From IMG/VR virus record IMGVR_UViG_3300048587_000154, positions 1-61,913 of that record: 61,913 bases of DNA; one strand, written 5' to 3'. Below are positions 18,314 through 26,491 of this stretch, piece by piece (the stretch's first letter is position 1; every line of letters begins with the position of its first letter). The notes beneath the pieces were generated by a model. It had not been told where the DNA came from and searched no databases. It worked only from the letters and a program-made list of their open reading frames with translations. The DNA is from a virus. The position numbers and the translations under genes are program-made.

Positions 18314-18685
18314 TCAATAGTCCTTCTGTTGCTGGTCAGCTTCGCCCAAAAGCTTCTGCATTTCCGCCTGCTCCTCGACGCTCAAATCCTCGACGGCTGC
18401 CGCACCGTTTTCGAGGATTTCATCGAAGTAGGAGACCAGCGCCCAAAAACGACGCACGCGCCACTGCAACTCGCGGATGATGGCTGCCTTGGTTGGGTCG
18501 CACTTGATGAGCGCTGCGTTGGCCGCGATTGCCTGTTCGCGGGCGCTGTCAAACACGGTTCGGATCGCACTACCCGGCTGCGCATACGTGCGCTTGAGGT
18601 CGAAGTAGGGCGCAAGAACGGACACGCGCTCCTGCTCCTCGCGTGAAACATCGTCCTCGTTGGTGTCTCGATCGAGCATGTTCAT
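18314..18685 (-). CDS. Hypothetical protein, 123 aa, head cluster
   Basis: A helical, acidic protein (SREEQERVSVLAPYFDLKRTYAQPGSAIRTVFDSA...) with a central RELQWRVRRFWALVSYFDEI helix. It has no clear Shine-Dalgarno; a second ATG lies 6 bp in. It lies 4 bp upstream of the scaffold gene. No family recognised. A minor head protein is possible. Confidence 0.72.
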   Translation of the reverse strand: MNMLDRDTNEDDVSREEQERVSVLAPYFDLKRTYAQPGSAIRTVFDSAREQAIAANAALIKCDPTKAAIIRELQWRVRRFWALVSYFDEILENGAAAVEDLSVEEQAEMQKLLGEADQQQKDY

Positions 18686-18730
18686 GCTTTTGGCTGTAGC
18701 CTATTCGTGCAAAAGGCGTAAGTGGCGTGC

Positions 18731-21040
18731 TTAAGCGATCAACAGCAAGGCGATGGCAATGTCCTCATCGCTCCATTCCGGTTCGGGCTGGGGAAGATTG
18801 GCGGCAAGGCCCTGATGCAGCGCCAATTTGCGCGCCTGCTCGGCTGCGGCCTGCGCCTCGCGGCCATAGGCCTCGATCTGTTGCGCCGTCATCGTGGCGC
18901 GCATCAAGTCGGCGTTGTCGATCGGCGGGATGAACGGCTCAAGCGCCGGGTCGGGCTGATTGTCCTCGATCTTGGGCCGATAGATATCCGCCACAATGTC
19001 CCGAACGGTCGGGATCGGTTTACGCTTGGTCTTGTCGCGCTTGGGCTTCGGTTTTCCGCCACCGCCGCCGCCCAGCGTATGACGCTTGAGCGTTGCCGGC
19101 GTGCCATCTACCAGATAGACGCCGCTGTCGAGCGACATGCGCATGTTCGGCGTGCGGAAGATCAGCGCCGCGTCCGTGCCGACAACGGTATAGCTGCCGC
19201 CATTGGCTGCAAGGAGCCGTGTGGCGCGCATTCCTGCCGCCTGGCCGGTGTGCCCGTATGTCCCGCCTGATGCTCCCAGCTTGCGGGCGCAACGCAACGT
19301 GGCAGTCTGCCCGGTTACGTCATATGCACCCGATCCTGCGGCAAGGAAGCGATCCGTGCGCTTGACCAACGTCGCGTCGGTGCCGGTAACGGCATAGGTT
19401 CCGCTCGCGGCTGCCAGCTTGCGCACCGTGCGCAGCGTCGCAGCCGTGCCCGTTACTGCGTATGATCCAGCCTGCCCAGCGACCTTAAGCGCACGCCGTA
19501 GCGTCGTTGCAGTCCCTGAAACGGCATAGCCGCCACCTGATGCCGTGAGGCGGTAAGCGGCGGCGGGTGGCGTGACCGAAAGCGTTGCTTCCGGGGTATT
19601 TGTCCAATCCGTCTGCGTGTAATTGTATGTGTCGGTCGTTACCCAGTCGATGCCGTCATAGGAATATTGGACTTCGATCTTTGATGGGCCGGGTTCGGCG
19701 GCATTGCGCAACACCTTCATTTCGGCGATCAGCGTTGGAGCGCCGAAATTCTGGCCTACCCAGCTTTTCGCGCCGGCAGCCTGAAAGGTCGAATACCAGT
19801 TGCTCGCGGTGTTGTTGTCAAAGACGTTCGAGGCGGCGTTCGAGGTGCCGTTGAACTGCGTCGAGTAGATCGTGTTGGCCGTCGAGGTGAGATCAGCCCC
19901 GCCCGATGATGCCGCCATCGATACTTCCGCAAGGCTCATGTAGCTTGCGTTTTCGTGCGTGCAGAGAATGCGCCAATAGGCCGGTGTCGATCCTCCGACA
20001 TAGACAAGCGACGCCGCGCTGCCGGTGACCAGATAGCTTGCCGACGACATGAGGAGCTTGCGGGTGCGCGAAAGCGTCGCCGACGATCCGGTAACGGCAT
20101 AGCTGGCCGTGTCCGCAGCCAGCTTGCGGGCTGTCTTGAGTGTCGCGGCGGTCCCAGTCACGCCATATGATGCGGTCGCGGCTGCCAGGCGCTTGTTCGA
20201 GCGGAGCGTCGCAGCCGTTCCGGTCAACAGGTATGCGGCGGTCGATCCAACCACCTTGTAGCCGCGCCGGAGCGTCGCAGCGGTGCCAACGACCGAATAG
20301 GCCGCGCTTGCCATCGCCAGCTTGCGGGAGCGCTTGAGGATGGCTGCGGTGCCGGTGACGGCGTAGGACGCTCCGGAAGCCGTCAGGCTGTATGCCGTGC
20401 CGCCCGTCGCCACCTTGAGCGAAATTAGCATCGCAGAGCGCGACTGACTATCGTCCGGGATAGTGCCGGTGGTGTTGTAAGCCGTCGATCCGTTGGCCGT
20501 TACTGCAAGCTGGGCGCAACCGATGAAGTCTGAATTGTTTACGAGGCTCGGGCCAGATGAAACGACGTGGGTGAAACTATTGGAGGCAGATAGGTTGCCG
20601 GTAAAATCCGAATGAGGTCCATCACTCGAAGCACCAAAGAAGGCAAGGATTAATCGGTCGCCCGCAGTAGGAGTAAGGTTACTGGACGCTAGCGTGGTTG
20701 CGTACGACTGCACGAAATTGCCGACCGATACGTCATAATAGCTCGCATCCAGCCCGGAGATTTCGAGCAACACCCACGACGAGTTTGTGGCGCTGCCTAT
20801 CGTGTATTGGAACGAATTGCCGCCACCCGACTGAACGCGATCCCAAACATACCCGCCGTGGTACGTCTGTTGCTCCATATCGGTGCGCTGGTTCCAACCA
20901 GCGTTCGGCGTGCCGTTGTAGTCGTCGGCAGCGAAGGCGAGGATAACAACGTTGCCGTTTGTCGGCGCGGTCGCAAACGCCGCTGTGACCGTGGCAAGGG
21001 TCGAGGTGCCCTTGGCAGTTTGGACAATTGTTGCAGCCAC
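18731..21040 (-). CDS. Repeat-rich virion protein with an F5/8C (discoidin) domain, 769 aa
   Basis: It starts with GTG at 21040. Residues 1-215 form a beta-sandwich-like domain (LAFAADDYNGTPNAGWNQR..., SWVLLEISGL). About six tandem 22-residue repeats follow, of the form LAxxxASYxVTGTAATLRRxRK. Next is one discoidin-like domain (YWRILCTHENASYMSLAEVS, NASNVFDNNTASNWYSTF, IEVQYSYDGIDWVTTDTYN). About seven more repeats follow. A Gly-run and Lys/Pro-rich linker (GGGGGGKPKPKRDKTKRK) leads to an acidic helical tail. Discoidin domains usually bind sugars. The protein is probably exposed on the virion and binds glycans; function inferred. Confidence 0.85.
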   Translation of the reverse strand: MAATIVQTAKGTSTLATVTAAFATAPTNGNVVILAFAADDYNGTPNAGWNQRTDMEQQTYHGGYVWDRVQSGGGNSFQYTIGSATNSSWVLLEISGLDASYYDVSVGNFVQSYATTLASSNLTPTAGDRLILAFFGASSDGPHSDFTGNLSASNSFTHVVSSGPSLVNNSDFIGCAQLAVTANGSTAYNTTGTIPDDSQSRSAMLISLKVATGGTAYSLTASGASYAVTGTAAILKRSRKLAMASAAYSVVGTAATLRRGYKVVGSTAAYLLTGTAATLRSNKRLAAATASYGVTGTAATLKTARKLAADTASYAVTGSSATLSRTRKLLMSSASYLVTGSAASLVYVGGSTPAYWRILCTHENASYMSLAEVSMAASSGGADLTSTANTIYSTQFNGTSNAASNVFDNNTASNWYSTFQAAGAKSWVGQNFGAPTLIAEMKVLRNAAEPGPSKIEVQYSYDGIDWVTTDTYNYTQTDWTNTPEATLSVTPPAAAYRLTASGGGYAVSGTATTLRRALKVAGQAGSYAVTGTAATLRTVRKLAAASGTYAVTGTDATLVKRTDRFLAAGSGAYDVTGQTATLRCARKLGASGGTYGHTGQAAGMRATRLLAANGGSYTVVGTDAALIFRTPNMRMSLDSGVYLVDGTPATLKRHTLGGGGGGKPKPKRDKTKRKPIPTVRDIVADIYRPKIEDNQPDPALEPFIPPIDNADLMRATMTAQQIEAYGREAQAAAEQARKLALHQGLAANLPQPEPEWSDEDIAIALLLIA

Positions 21041-21053
21041 GGTCTATCCGTTC

Positions 21054-21293
21054 TTAGAGGTCGGGAACGATGACGTATGTGCCCGTCGTCCAGATTTCTT
21101 CATCGCCCTTGGGGTAAAACGCGCGGGCAGGCCAGCCGTCGCCGTCAGTGCTTTCCTCGGACGTAACGTCCACGTCCTCCCCGAAGATCGGCTTGATTTC
21201 GGTGGCGATGAACGTCGCCATGGAGCCGTGGAACTCGACTTCGCGATGCTCGATCGGCTCGCCTGGCCGGTAGATGGAGAGGAGGCGCACCAT
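21054..21293 (-). CDS. Hypothetical protein, 79 aa
   Basis: The ATG at 21293 is shared with the upstream stop (TGATG), so I chose this start. A longer upstream extension would overlay the neighbouring gene in another frame and reads as non-protein-like. The product (MVRLLSIYRPGEPIEHREVE) is acidic, with alternating strands and a WTTGTYVIVPDL end. No family recognised; it belongs to the head cluster. Confidence 0.7.
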   Translation of the reverse strand: MVRLLSIYRPGEPIEHREVEFHGSMATFIATEIKPIFGEDVDVTSEESTDGDGWPARAFYPKGDEEIWTTGTYVIVPDL

Positions 21294-21568
21294 CAGCGCA
21301 CCTCCCACCAAGGCCGAACATCGCCCGCGCCCACCATGAAGCGCCGATGCTTGCGCCCGCATGTGCAGTAGAAGATGTAGATATCGGGCATCGTCTCGTT
21401 GTCGCTCGACCGGAACGCCTCGATGTCGTGGTTCTCCGGGTGGCGGCAGCATGAGTCGATCTTCTGGTTCTGTTCGAGCGCGTCGAAGAACTTCTGCGGC
21501 AGCATGCCATCGGGCAGCTTGGAGACCGCAATGCGTGGGCATTCGGGGATCGGGCCTGTTTCCTGCAT
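21293..21568 (-). CDS. Small zinc-binding-type protein, 91 aa
   Basis: Contains CC...HPENH and a C-terminal FYCTCGRKHRRFMV, giving several Cys/His that could hold a metal. It starts 3 bp after the stop of the 75-residue gene and shares its stop with the next start (TGATG). No known family. It is in the run of small genes between portal and repeat protein. Confidence 0.72.
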   Translation of the reverse strand: MQETGPIPECPRIAVSKLPDGMLPQKFFDALEQNQKIDSCCRHPENHDIEAFRSSDNETMPDIYIFYCTCGRKHRRFMVGAGDVRPWWEVR

Positions 21569-21571
21569 GGA

Positions 21572-21799
21572 TCACCTGCGGCCAGACACGATGATGGAAT
21601 TGCCCCTACGGCCTTGGATCGTGCCTCGCGACACGGCTTCATAGACGGCAGCCGCATACAAGCCGGGATCGTCGGGGCGCAAAGTGGGAATGTCTATGCC
21701 GTCAACCTTCGTCTCCGGTAGGTCGGCAAATGTTGGAAATCCTTCGAGTGTGCGGGCTGCCGCTTCAACTACGGCGTCGCGTTCCTGTGATGACTTCAT
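21572..21799 (-). CDS. Hypothetical protein, 75 aa
   Basis: A strong GGAGG sits 7 bp before the ATG. The acidic product (MKSSQERDAVVEAAARTLEG...) has a Pro/Asp-rich centre and a basic C-terminus (GRRGNSIIVSGRR). No family recognised. Confidence 0.7.
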   Translation of the reverse strand: MKSSQERDAVVEAAARTLEGFPTFADLPETKVDGIDIPTLRPDDPGLYAAAVYEAVSRGTIQGRRGNSIIVSGRR

Positions 21800-21811
21800 A
21801 AGGGTGCCTCC

Positions 21812-22234
21812 TTAGCTGAACGTGTGGATTGAAGCGCCGAAATCGAGCGTAAACGTCTCGCCCGATGCCAGCGTTATCGAGGAGCCGTAATCCCAGTTGG
21901 AAATCAAGGGATCAGCCGGCGACGTAGGCGTGTCGTTGTACAAGATGGCATAGCGGAGCGGGCCGACCGCGCCCGATGCCGTCCAAGTGATATCGACGCC
22001 GGTCATCGTCACGGTGCCGCCCGATCGCGTCGAGTCGTTTTGCGTGTCCTCGCCGCCTGACGTGTAGCCGTTGGCGGTCGAAAGCTCCGTGGTGTCGGCG
22101 CGAACGGTGTGCGTCGAGGTGTTGGGCGCGGTGTTGGAAAGCAGGGCCTTCAACGTGTCGGTGGTGCCGAACAGGTCATGGACCTTATTCCACATGTCCT
22201 CGGCGAACTTTTCGTATTTCACATATGATGCCAT
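21812..22234 (-). CDS. Probable structural protein, 140 aa, with the AATACGAAA motif at its start
   Basis: The sequence (MASYVKYEKFAEDMWNKVHDLFGTTDTLKALLSNTAPN...) matches a small family found in head/tail clusters of many phages, beta-rich in its second half (LRYAILYNDTPTSPADPLI, DFGASIHTF). The start region is AAGGAGCAATACGAAATG. One copy of the 9-mer AATACGAAA ends on the start codon's A, and a second lies at codons 6-8. That points to operator control at the start. Confidence 0.78.
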   Translation of the reverse strand: MASYVKYEKFAEDMWNKVHDLFGTTDTLKALLSNTAPNTSTHTVRADTTELSTANGYTSGGEDTQNDSTRSGGTVTMTGVDITWTASGAVGPLRYAILYNDTPTSPADPLISNWDYGSSITLASGETFTLDFGASIHTFS

Positions 22235-22242
22235 TTCGTATT
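22210..22242. repeat. Paired TTTCGTATT motifs flanking a start codon
   Basis: TTTCGTATT occurs at 22210-22218 and 22234-22242, 24 bp apart, on either side of the start codon of the 140-residue gene. The copy at 22234 extends as TTTCGTATTGCT. The same pairing is seen at 30980/30998 and 32593/32613. Likely a protein-binding operator; inference. Confidence 0.6.
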
Positions 22243-22247
22243 GCTCC

Positions 22248-22394
22248 TTAGCGCAATGGGTTGGTGGTGAAGGTTCTGCCGTCGGGCATGGTGACGGTCT
22301 TAGGAGCCGTCAACGTGCGCATGAGAAGCACCAACGCCTGTTGCGTCTGCGCCTCTTGTTGCAGGATGAGCTTGGCTATCTCCTCGAACGTCAT
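22248..22394 (-). CDS. Micro-gene duplicating the portal C-terminal tail, 48 aa
   Basis: The ATG at 22394 lies 11 bp after the portal stop, with GAAGGGCC as ribosome binding site. The 48-residue product ends PKTVTMPDGRTFTTNPLR. The portal ends PKSVTMPDGRVFTAKPSTMN, and the preceding QAQTQAL / EAQTQQAL segments also match. It therefore looks like a tandem duplication of the portal's last 45 codons that became a separate gene. Function unknown; it could bind where the portal tail binds. Confidence 0.7.
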   Translation of the reverse strand: MTFEEIAKLILQQEAQTQQALVLLMRTLTAPKTVTMPDGRTFTTNPLR

Positions 22395-22405
22395 CGCCTG
22401 GCCCT

Positions 22406-24772
22406 TCAATTCATGGTCGATGGCTTGGCGGTGAACACCCGGCCATCCGGCATCGTCACGCTCTTGGGCTGGTTGAGCGTTTCGATCATCTTGGCGATCA
22501 GCGCTTGTGTCTGCGCCTGCATCTGCATCACCTGTTCCACAAGCTTGTCGGTGTCGCCGTCATCGATCGGCGGTAGACCGACCTCGCCGCGCTTTTGGTT
22601 GTGCGCCGCGATCGCTTCGGAACGCCGGGAGCGGAGCGCCATTTCATGCTCCTCGCGCTTCCAGTCGTGTTCCTGCTTGGCGCGCTCCGACTCGGCCTGC
22701 ATTTCCTGCATCTTGAAGTCGTGTTCCTGCTCGCGCGCCTTGGCTTCGGCTGCGGCCTTGACCTCCTCCGGGTCGGGCTTTGGCTGTTGCTGCTCCGGGG
22801 TCAGCTTCTTGATGAAGCGCGACACGTCCTTATACCCCAGCAAGCCCCAAAGCTCTGTTGCGATGCCAACAGCATCGGGGCGGCATCCGTCGGCAGCAAG
22901 GATGGGCGTCATTTCCATGGTGGACTTCGCGCCCGCCATGAGCTTTTCGACCTTCTGCTTCGAGTCCAACGCGCCTATGCCGACATCAACGCGGACAGTG
23001 ACGGGCAGCGCCTCGAATGACTGCATGACCTCCTCAAGCGTCACCTGCGGCTGTGCCTGTTGCTCTTGCGGGTCGCTGTCCTCGATACCGGGCTTGGGAA
23101 CGACGCCGCCGATGACAAGGCCGGCGTTCTCGCCTGCCACGGCCATGATAAGTTCGTCGCTCTCGTAATACTGGATCAGGCGCACCAACTGGCGCAACAC
23201 AGGCTCCACCCACGTCTCAACCCACACGCGAAGGTCAAACTCGGTCAGCGCGTTCGATGACTGCGACATGAGGTTCATGCCGCCCACGGTCTCGTTAAGC
23301 TGGCGGTTGGTCTGCACCGATCCCGTGGAGAACACGCCGGCAAGCTCATCGAAATCAACGGCCAGGTTGTTCATGTCCTGTTGCGCGCCGCCATCGGGGC
23401 CGGGCGCGCGGTCGAACGTCACATCGTCCTCATCCTCGACCATCAGCGTCGAGTCGGGGCCACGGTTCTGCACTTGCTTGAGGTCGATGTTGCGCCCGCG
23501 CTTGACCTTGGTGATGGGCGAGATTGCCATCTTGCGGGCGTCCAGCGTCAGGTTGACGTTTTCGTTCATTTCCTGCTGTAGCTGCTGCCACGTCTCGACT
23601 GGAGCGGCTGGGAACGCCTTGTGCGCCTCGACGGCGGCGACGCCGCGCACATAGGGACGATCGCCTCTCTGCTCTGGATAGGCCTCACGGGTCGGGCGCG
23701 GATCGGACAGGATGATATGCTCGCCCAGCATCCACCAAGTGTAATCCTCGCCGTCGTAGCGGTAGAACACCTCGTAGAGCCAAAGGATGTCGCTGTCCTT
23801 CGAGGCGTGCCGGCTCTCGTACCGATCGATCCCCGATGTCTCACGCGCCCGGCGCACGCCTTGCGTGTCGCGCTGCTGGTTGGTCTTGCCGGCGCTCTTG
23901 ATCTTGGCAAGGTCGATGTCGTCACGCCATTTGCCGCCGCCAAGGCGCGGTCGCGATGCCTCTCGGCTTACCCACGACTCCAAGTCGCCCTCATTGACCG
24001 GGTAGCCGGCGACGAAATACGCGCCGCGCTGGATCGGATCGCGCCAGTCTGCCGTCGGGTCGATGAACGACTGTTCCGGGGGAATGTTGTCGATCATGAT
24101 GCGATCGGCCTTGATGATCTTCTTCGGCACAATCTCGGATCGCGTGAGCGGCTTGCCATCCTCGCCCGGCAGCGGGAAGCCCGTCGCTTCGTCCGTAACC
24201 GGTTGTGTGACGATGCTATCGACGGTCAGTTCCTCGTACTCCCAGTATTGCTTGGAGACGCATATCCCCTGCAACTGGGCGTCTTGGTGCGCGCCGACAA
24301 CGGTCATGAAGAACGGCGGGCCTGCCTCGTTGCCGCGATCGAGGCGATAATTCAGCACTTCGTGCAGGAAGCGCGCGCCCATGCTCTGCACTGGGTCGCT
24401 CGATCGGGTGGCCGTGATGTTGACCACATCGTTTGTCGAAAACAGCGCTGCGGCTGCCGTGGCGTCGTTCTTGCGAACGGCCATGCGCGTCTTGGGTTTG
24501 AACAGCTTCGAGCGGTTGCGGTACTTCGGCGTATCGTACTTGGTGCCGTTCGGGTGCTTCGACTGGTAGGCGCGGAGGTTGCGCGACCATTGCGCGCGCA
24601 GCGAATTGTTCTGGTACTCGGAAGCCGCATCCAGCGCGCCCTTGAAGAACTTCTTCCAGTCGGCGTCATCCAGCATGTCGGGAGAGGCTGCGGCCTCGTT
24701 GTCATTGACGGCCTTTGAGGCCTCAAGCCCATCTTCGAGCGCGGAGCGTGTGTCAGGCGATGAGAGGGGCAA
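22406..24772 (-). CDS. Portal protein
   Basis: A 788-residue portal of podophage type, with RNRSKLFKPKTRMAVRKND near residue 85, a DPTADWRDPIQRGAYF stretch and the TGSVQTNRQLNETVGGMNLM block near residue 510. A long Gln/Glu/Lys coiled coil at 640-740 (barrel-like) and a short PKSVTMPDGRVF tail follow. It starts with TTG at 24772 after GAGG; the first ATG is at 24676 (residue 33), so the exact start is uncertain. It forms the dodecameric DNA gate and lies downstream of the large terminase, as usual. Confidence 0.88.
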   Translation of the reverse strand: MPLSSPDTRSALEDGLEASKAVNDNEAAASPDMLDDADWKKFFKGALDAASEYQNNSLRAQWSRNLRAYQSKHPNGTKYDTPKYRNRSKLFKPKTRMAVRKNDATAAAALFSTNDVVNITATRSSDPVQSMGARFLHEVLNYRLDRGNEAGPPFFMTVVGAHQDAQLQGICVSKQYWEYEELTVDSIVTQPVTDEATGFPLPGEDGKPLTRSEIVPKKIIKADRIMIDNIPPEQSFIDPTADWRDPIQRGAYFVAGYPVNEGDLESWVSREASRPRLGGGKWRDDIDLAKIKSAGKTNQQRDTQGVRRARETSGIDRYESRHASKDSDILWLYEVFYRYDGEDYTWWMLGEHIILSDPRPTREAYPEQRGDRPYVRGVAAVEAHKAFPAAPVETWQQLQQEMNENVNLTLDARKMAISPITKVKRGRNIDLKQVQNRGPDSTLMVEDEDDVTFDRAPGPDGGAQQDMNNLAVDFDELAGVFSTGSVQTNRQLNETVGGMNLMSQSSNALTEFDLRVWVETWVEPVLRQLVRLIQYYESDELIMAVAGENAGLVIGGVVPKPGIEDSDPQEQQAQPQVTLEEVMQSFEALPVTVRVDVGIGALDSKQKVEKLMAGAKSTMEMTPILAADGCRPDAVGIATELWGLLGYKDVSRFIKKLTPEQQQPKPDPEEVKAAAEAKAREQEHDFKMQEMQAESERAKQEHDWKREEHEMALRSRRSEAIAAHNQKRGEVGLPPIDDGDTDKLVEQVMQMQAQTQALIAKMIETLNQPKSVTMPDGRVFTAKPSTMN

Positions 24773-25238
24773 GGTGGCCTCGTCCGGTTAGTCGCGCCTG
24801 CGCGGGCATGGCATTGAGCGCCATCCGCCAGTCATCGACGTTGAACTTGTTGCGGGGCAGGTTGTAGCGCTCAAGCAACTCGCCAGCGCCCTTCAAGACC
24901 GTGCGCTTTCCGCCCGGATCGGTCAGCGTGTCGGAGAGCTTGACCACGTACCAGCGATTGGCCGGCATGATGCCGTTCAGCCTAAGCTTGATGATGCCGT
25001 TGCGACCGTGCTGGCCGATCTGCGCTTCAACGTGCCAGGCGTGGCCGGGATAGCTGCGCTCCAACAGCGCGCCGACCCATTTGACGATTGCCATGTTCGC
25101 GCGCGCCATCGGATCGGGGCGCGGATCGTCGCCAAGGTCCGGGTGTTCGTAGTGCGCCTTGAGATTGAAGCGCGGTGCGCCATTGCGATTGAGGCGCGGT
25201 GCGGCAGGCTTTTTCAGGAACGGCAAGATGTCGGACAT
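24753..25238 (-). CDS. Hypothetical protein, 161 aa, between terminase and portal
   Basis: I use ATG at 25238 (MSDILPFLKKPAAPRLNRN); a longer extension to 25340 overlays another gene in a non-natural frame. The fold looks mixed alpha/beta (NRWYVVKLSDTLTDPGGK). It overlaps the portal start by 20 bp. No family recognised. Confidence 0.75.
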   Translation of the reverse strand: MSDILPFLKKPAAPRLNRNGAPRFNLKAHYEHPDLGDDPRPDPMARANMAIVKWVGALLERSYPGHAWHVEAQIGQHGRNGIIKLRLNGIMPANRWYVVKLSDTLTDPGGKRTVLKGAGELLERYNLPRNKFNVDDWRMALNAMPAQARLTGRGHLAPLIA

Positions 25239-25245
25239 TGCGGCC

Positions 25246-25419
25246 TCATTCGTCGGGATAGGCGGTGTTAACCCGGTTCGGGTCTCCCCGGAAAGTCTTG
25301 CCGGTGAACTCGTAGAGCTTTTCCTTCTTGCGATTGGCATAGAAATCCGGCTCCGACTTCAAAATCTGCGAAAGCAGGGTGAACGTGACGTTCTTCACGT
25401 TGCCGTCGGCTAGTGACAT
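25246..25419 (-). CDS. Small protein, 57 aa
   Basis: The ATG at 25419, preceded by GAAGGAAGGATCC, overlaps the end of the upstream zinc-finger gene by 10 bp. The stop is 7 bp before the next ATG, so the gene fits the operon exactly. The product begins MSLADGNVKNVTFTLLSQIL and is polar with a Lys-rich centre (ANRKKEKLYEFTGKTF). No family recognised. Confidence 0.72.
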   Translation of the reverse strand: MSLADGNVKNVTFTLLSQILKSEPDFYANRKKEKLYEFTGKTFRGDPNRVNTAYPDE

Positions 25420-25814
25420 TTGGAGGATCCTTCCTTCAACACGGCGCGGGTGGCGTCATCCATCTTCAAGCGCGCCCAATTGGTCTGCTCGGCCTCGCCC
25501 TTCTCGATCATGCTCCACGTCACTTGCCGGCCCGATCCGTACTGGATGACCGCAAAGACGACTTCGCCAATGTTCTTGATTGCTGATTGCAGGGTGAACA
25601 GCGGAGACGAGTTGTTCCGCTCGATGACGTACGTACTCGCCTCGACTTGCGTGTTCGTGGTGAGGTTCGGCACCCAGCCGCCCGCATCGGCTTCCTTGTG
25701 GCAGGACATGCAGCGGGCGCAACTGTCATTGTGCAGCGAGAACGACGTGCAGCCGCAACTGCACACCCAAATCATCGGCTCTGGCTTTTCGGGAAACTCT
25801 ACAACGTCGGCCAA
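25410..25814 (-). CDS. Zinc-ribbon protein, 134 aa
   Basis: The N-terminal CSCGCTSF...CARCMSC gives a Cys-rich metal site (residues about 18-38), followed by a beta-rich domain (QVEASTYVIERNNSSPLF, GEVVFAVIQYGSG). It starts with TTG after GGGGAG; the nearby ATG is in another frame. A hairpin TGCGC-cgtaaa-GCGCA lies just upstream. The fold suggests nucleic acid binding; no specific role known. Confidence 0.72.
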   Translation of the reverse strand: MADVVEFPEKPEPMIWVCSCGCTSFSLHNDSCARCMSCHKEADAGGWVPNLTTNTQVEASTYVIERNNSSPLFTLQSAIKNIGEVVFAVIQYGSGRQVTWSMIEKGEAEQTNWARLKMDDATRAVLKEGSSKCH

Positions 25815-25902
25815 CTGCTCATGCTCCCCTGCGCTTTACGGCGCAAGATGTAGCATTATTCGCGGGGCAGCGCGCCACCACCGCCCCAGCGATACCCAGC
25901 TT

Positions 25903-26232
25903 TCATGCTGGCGGGTTCTTGATGCCGATCTTCTCGAACGCAATCGCCCGCATGTCATTCAGGTGGCGAAGCTGCGCCTTCTCCATGTCCATCATCGGCT
26001 TCAAGCCTGATGGCCGCATGCCGGCATCCCAAAAGGCGTCCAGCATGGCTTGGAAGAACATCGTATCGTTCTCTTGCAAGAACGGCTCCTCTGGCGCTTT
26101 CCCGAATGCGTCTATGCTCTCGATGCTCAACACTGCGGGCCGCAGGACGTGCAGCGAGCTACCGATGCTTTCGGCCATGAACAGCTTCTTGCCGCGCCCG
26201 TAGTCGTCATCGCGAACGAACGCCTTCCACAT
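25903..26232 (-). CDS. Hypothetical protein, 109 aa
   Basis: It begins MWKAFVRDDDYGRGKKLFMAE, is acidic and helical in the middle (NDTMFFQAMLDAFWDAGM) and ends KIGIKNPPA. It lies 1 bp after the 82-residue gene. The 88 bp that follow (25815-25902) hold no gene. No family recognised. Confidence 0.72.
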   Translation of the reverse strand: MWKAFVRDDDYGRGKKLFMAESIGSSLHVLRPAVLSIESIDAFGKAPEEPFLQENDTMFFQAMLDAFWDAGMRPSGLKPMMDMEKAQLRHLNDMRAIAFEKIGIKNPPA

Positions 26233-26233
26233 G

Positions 26234-26482
26234 TCACAGTCTCCTGTTGAGCAGGTTGCGGAAGCCGCACAGCGCTCGAACGAACAGGCCTGCGCCTGGC
26301 ACTGCCGGCACTTCCGCGATCAGTTCGCCGTCGATCCTCCCGTTGATGCCAATGCAGCGTATGCGGTTGCTGGCCTCAATCTCGTTGCGCGCCGGGATGG
26401 TGAAGGCGTATTCGCGATCCTGATATCTGTATGAGCAGGCGTAGCGCTTCCACTTCTCTGCGGTTTCGTTCTGTTCGCCCAT
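26234..26482 (-). CDS. Hypothetical protein, 82 aa
   Basis: It starts MGEQNETAEKWKRYACSYRYQDREYAF, a small beta domain (DREYAFTIPARNEIEASNRI) with a short hydrophobic C-terminal part. It starts 9 bp after the terminase stop. No family recognised. Confidence 0.7.
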   Translation of the reverse strand: MGEQNETAEKWKRYACSYRYQDREYAFTIPARNEIEASNRIRCIGINGRIDGELIAEVPAVPGAGLFVRALCGFRNLLNRRL

Positions 26483-26491
26483 TGTCGACTC

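Noticed and set aside
21054-21575. 173-codon minus-strand frame
   Set aside because: Its first 94 codons overlay the 21293-21568 gene in a non-natural frame. The real gene starts at 21293 with a TGATG overlap.
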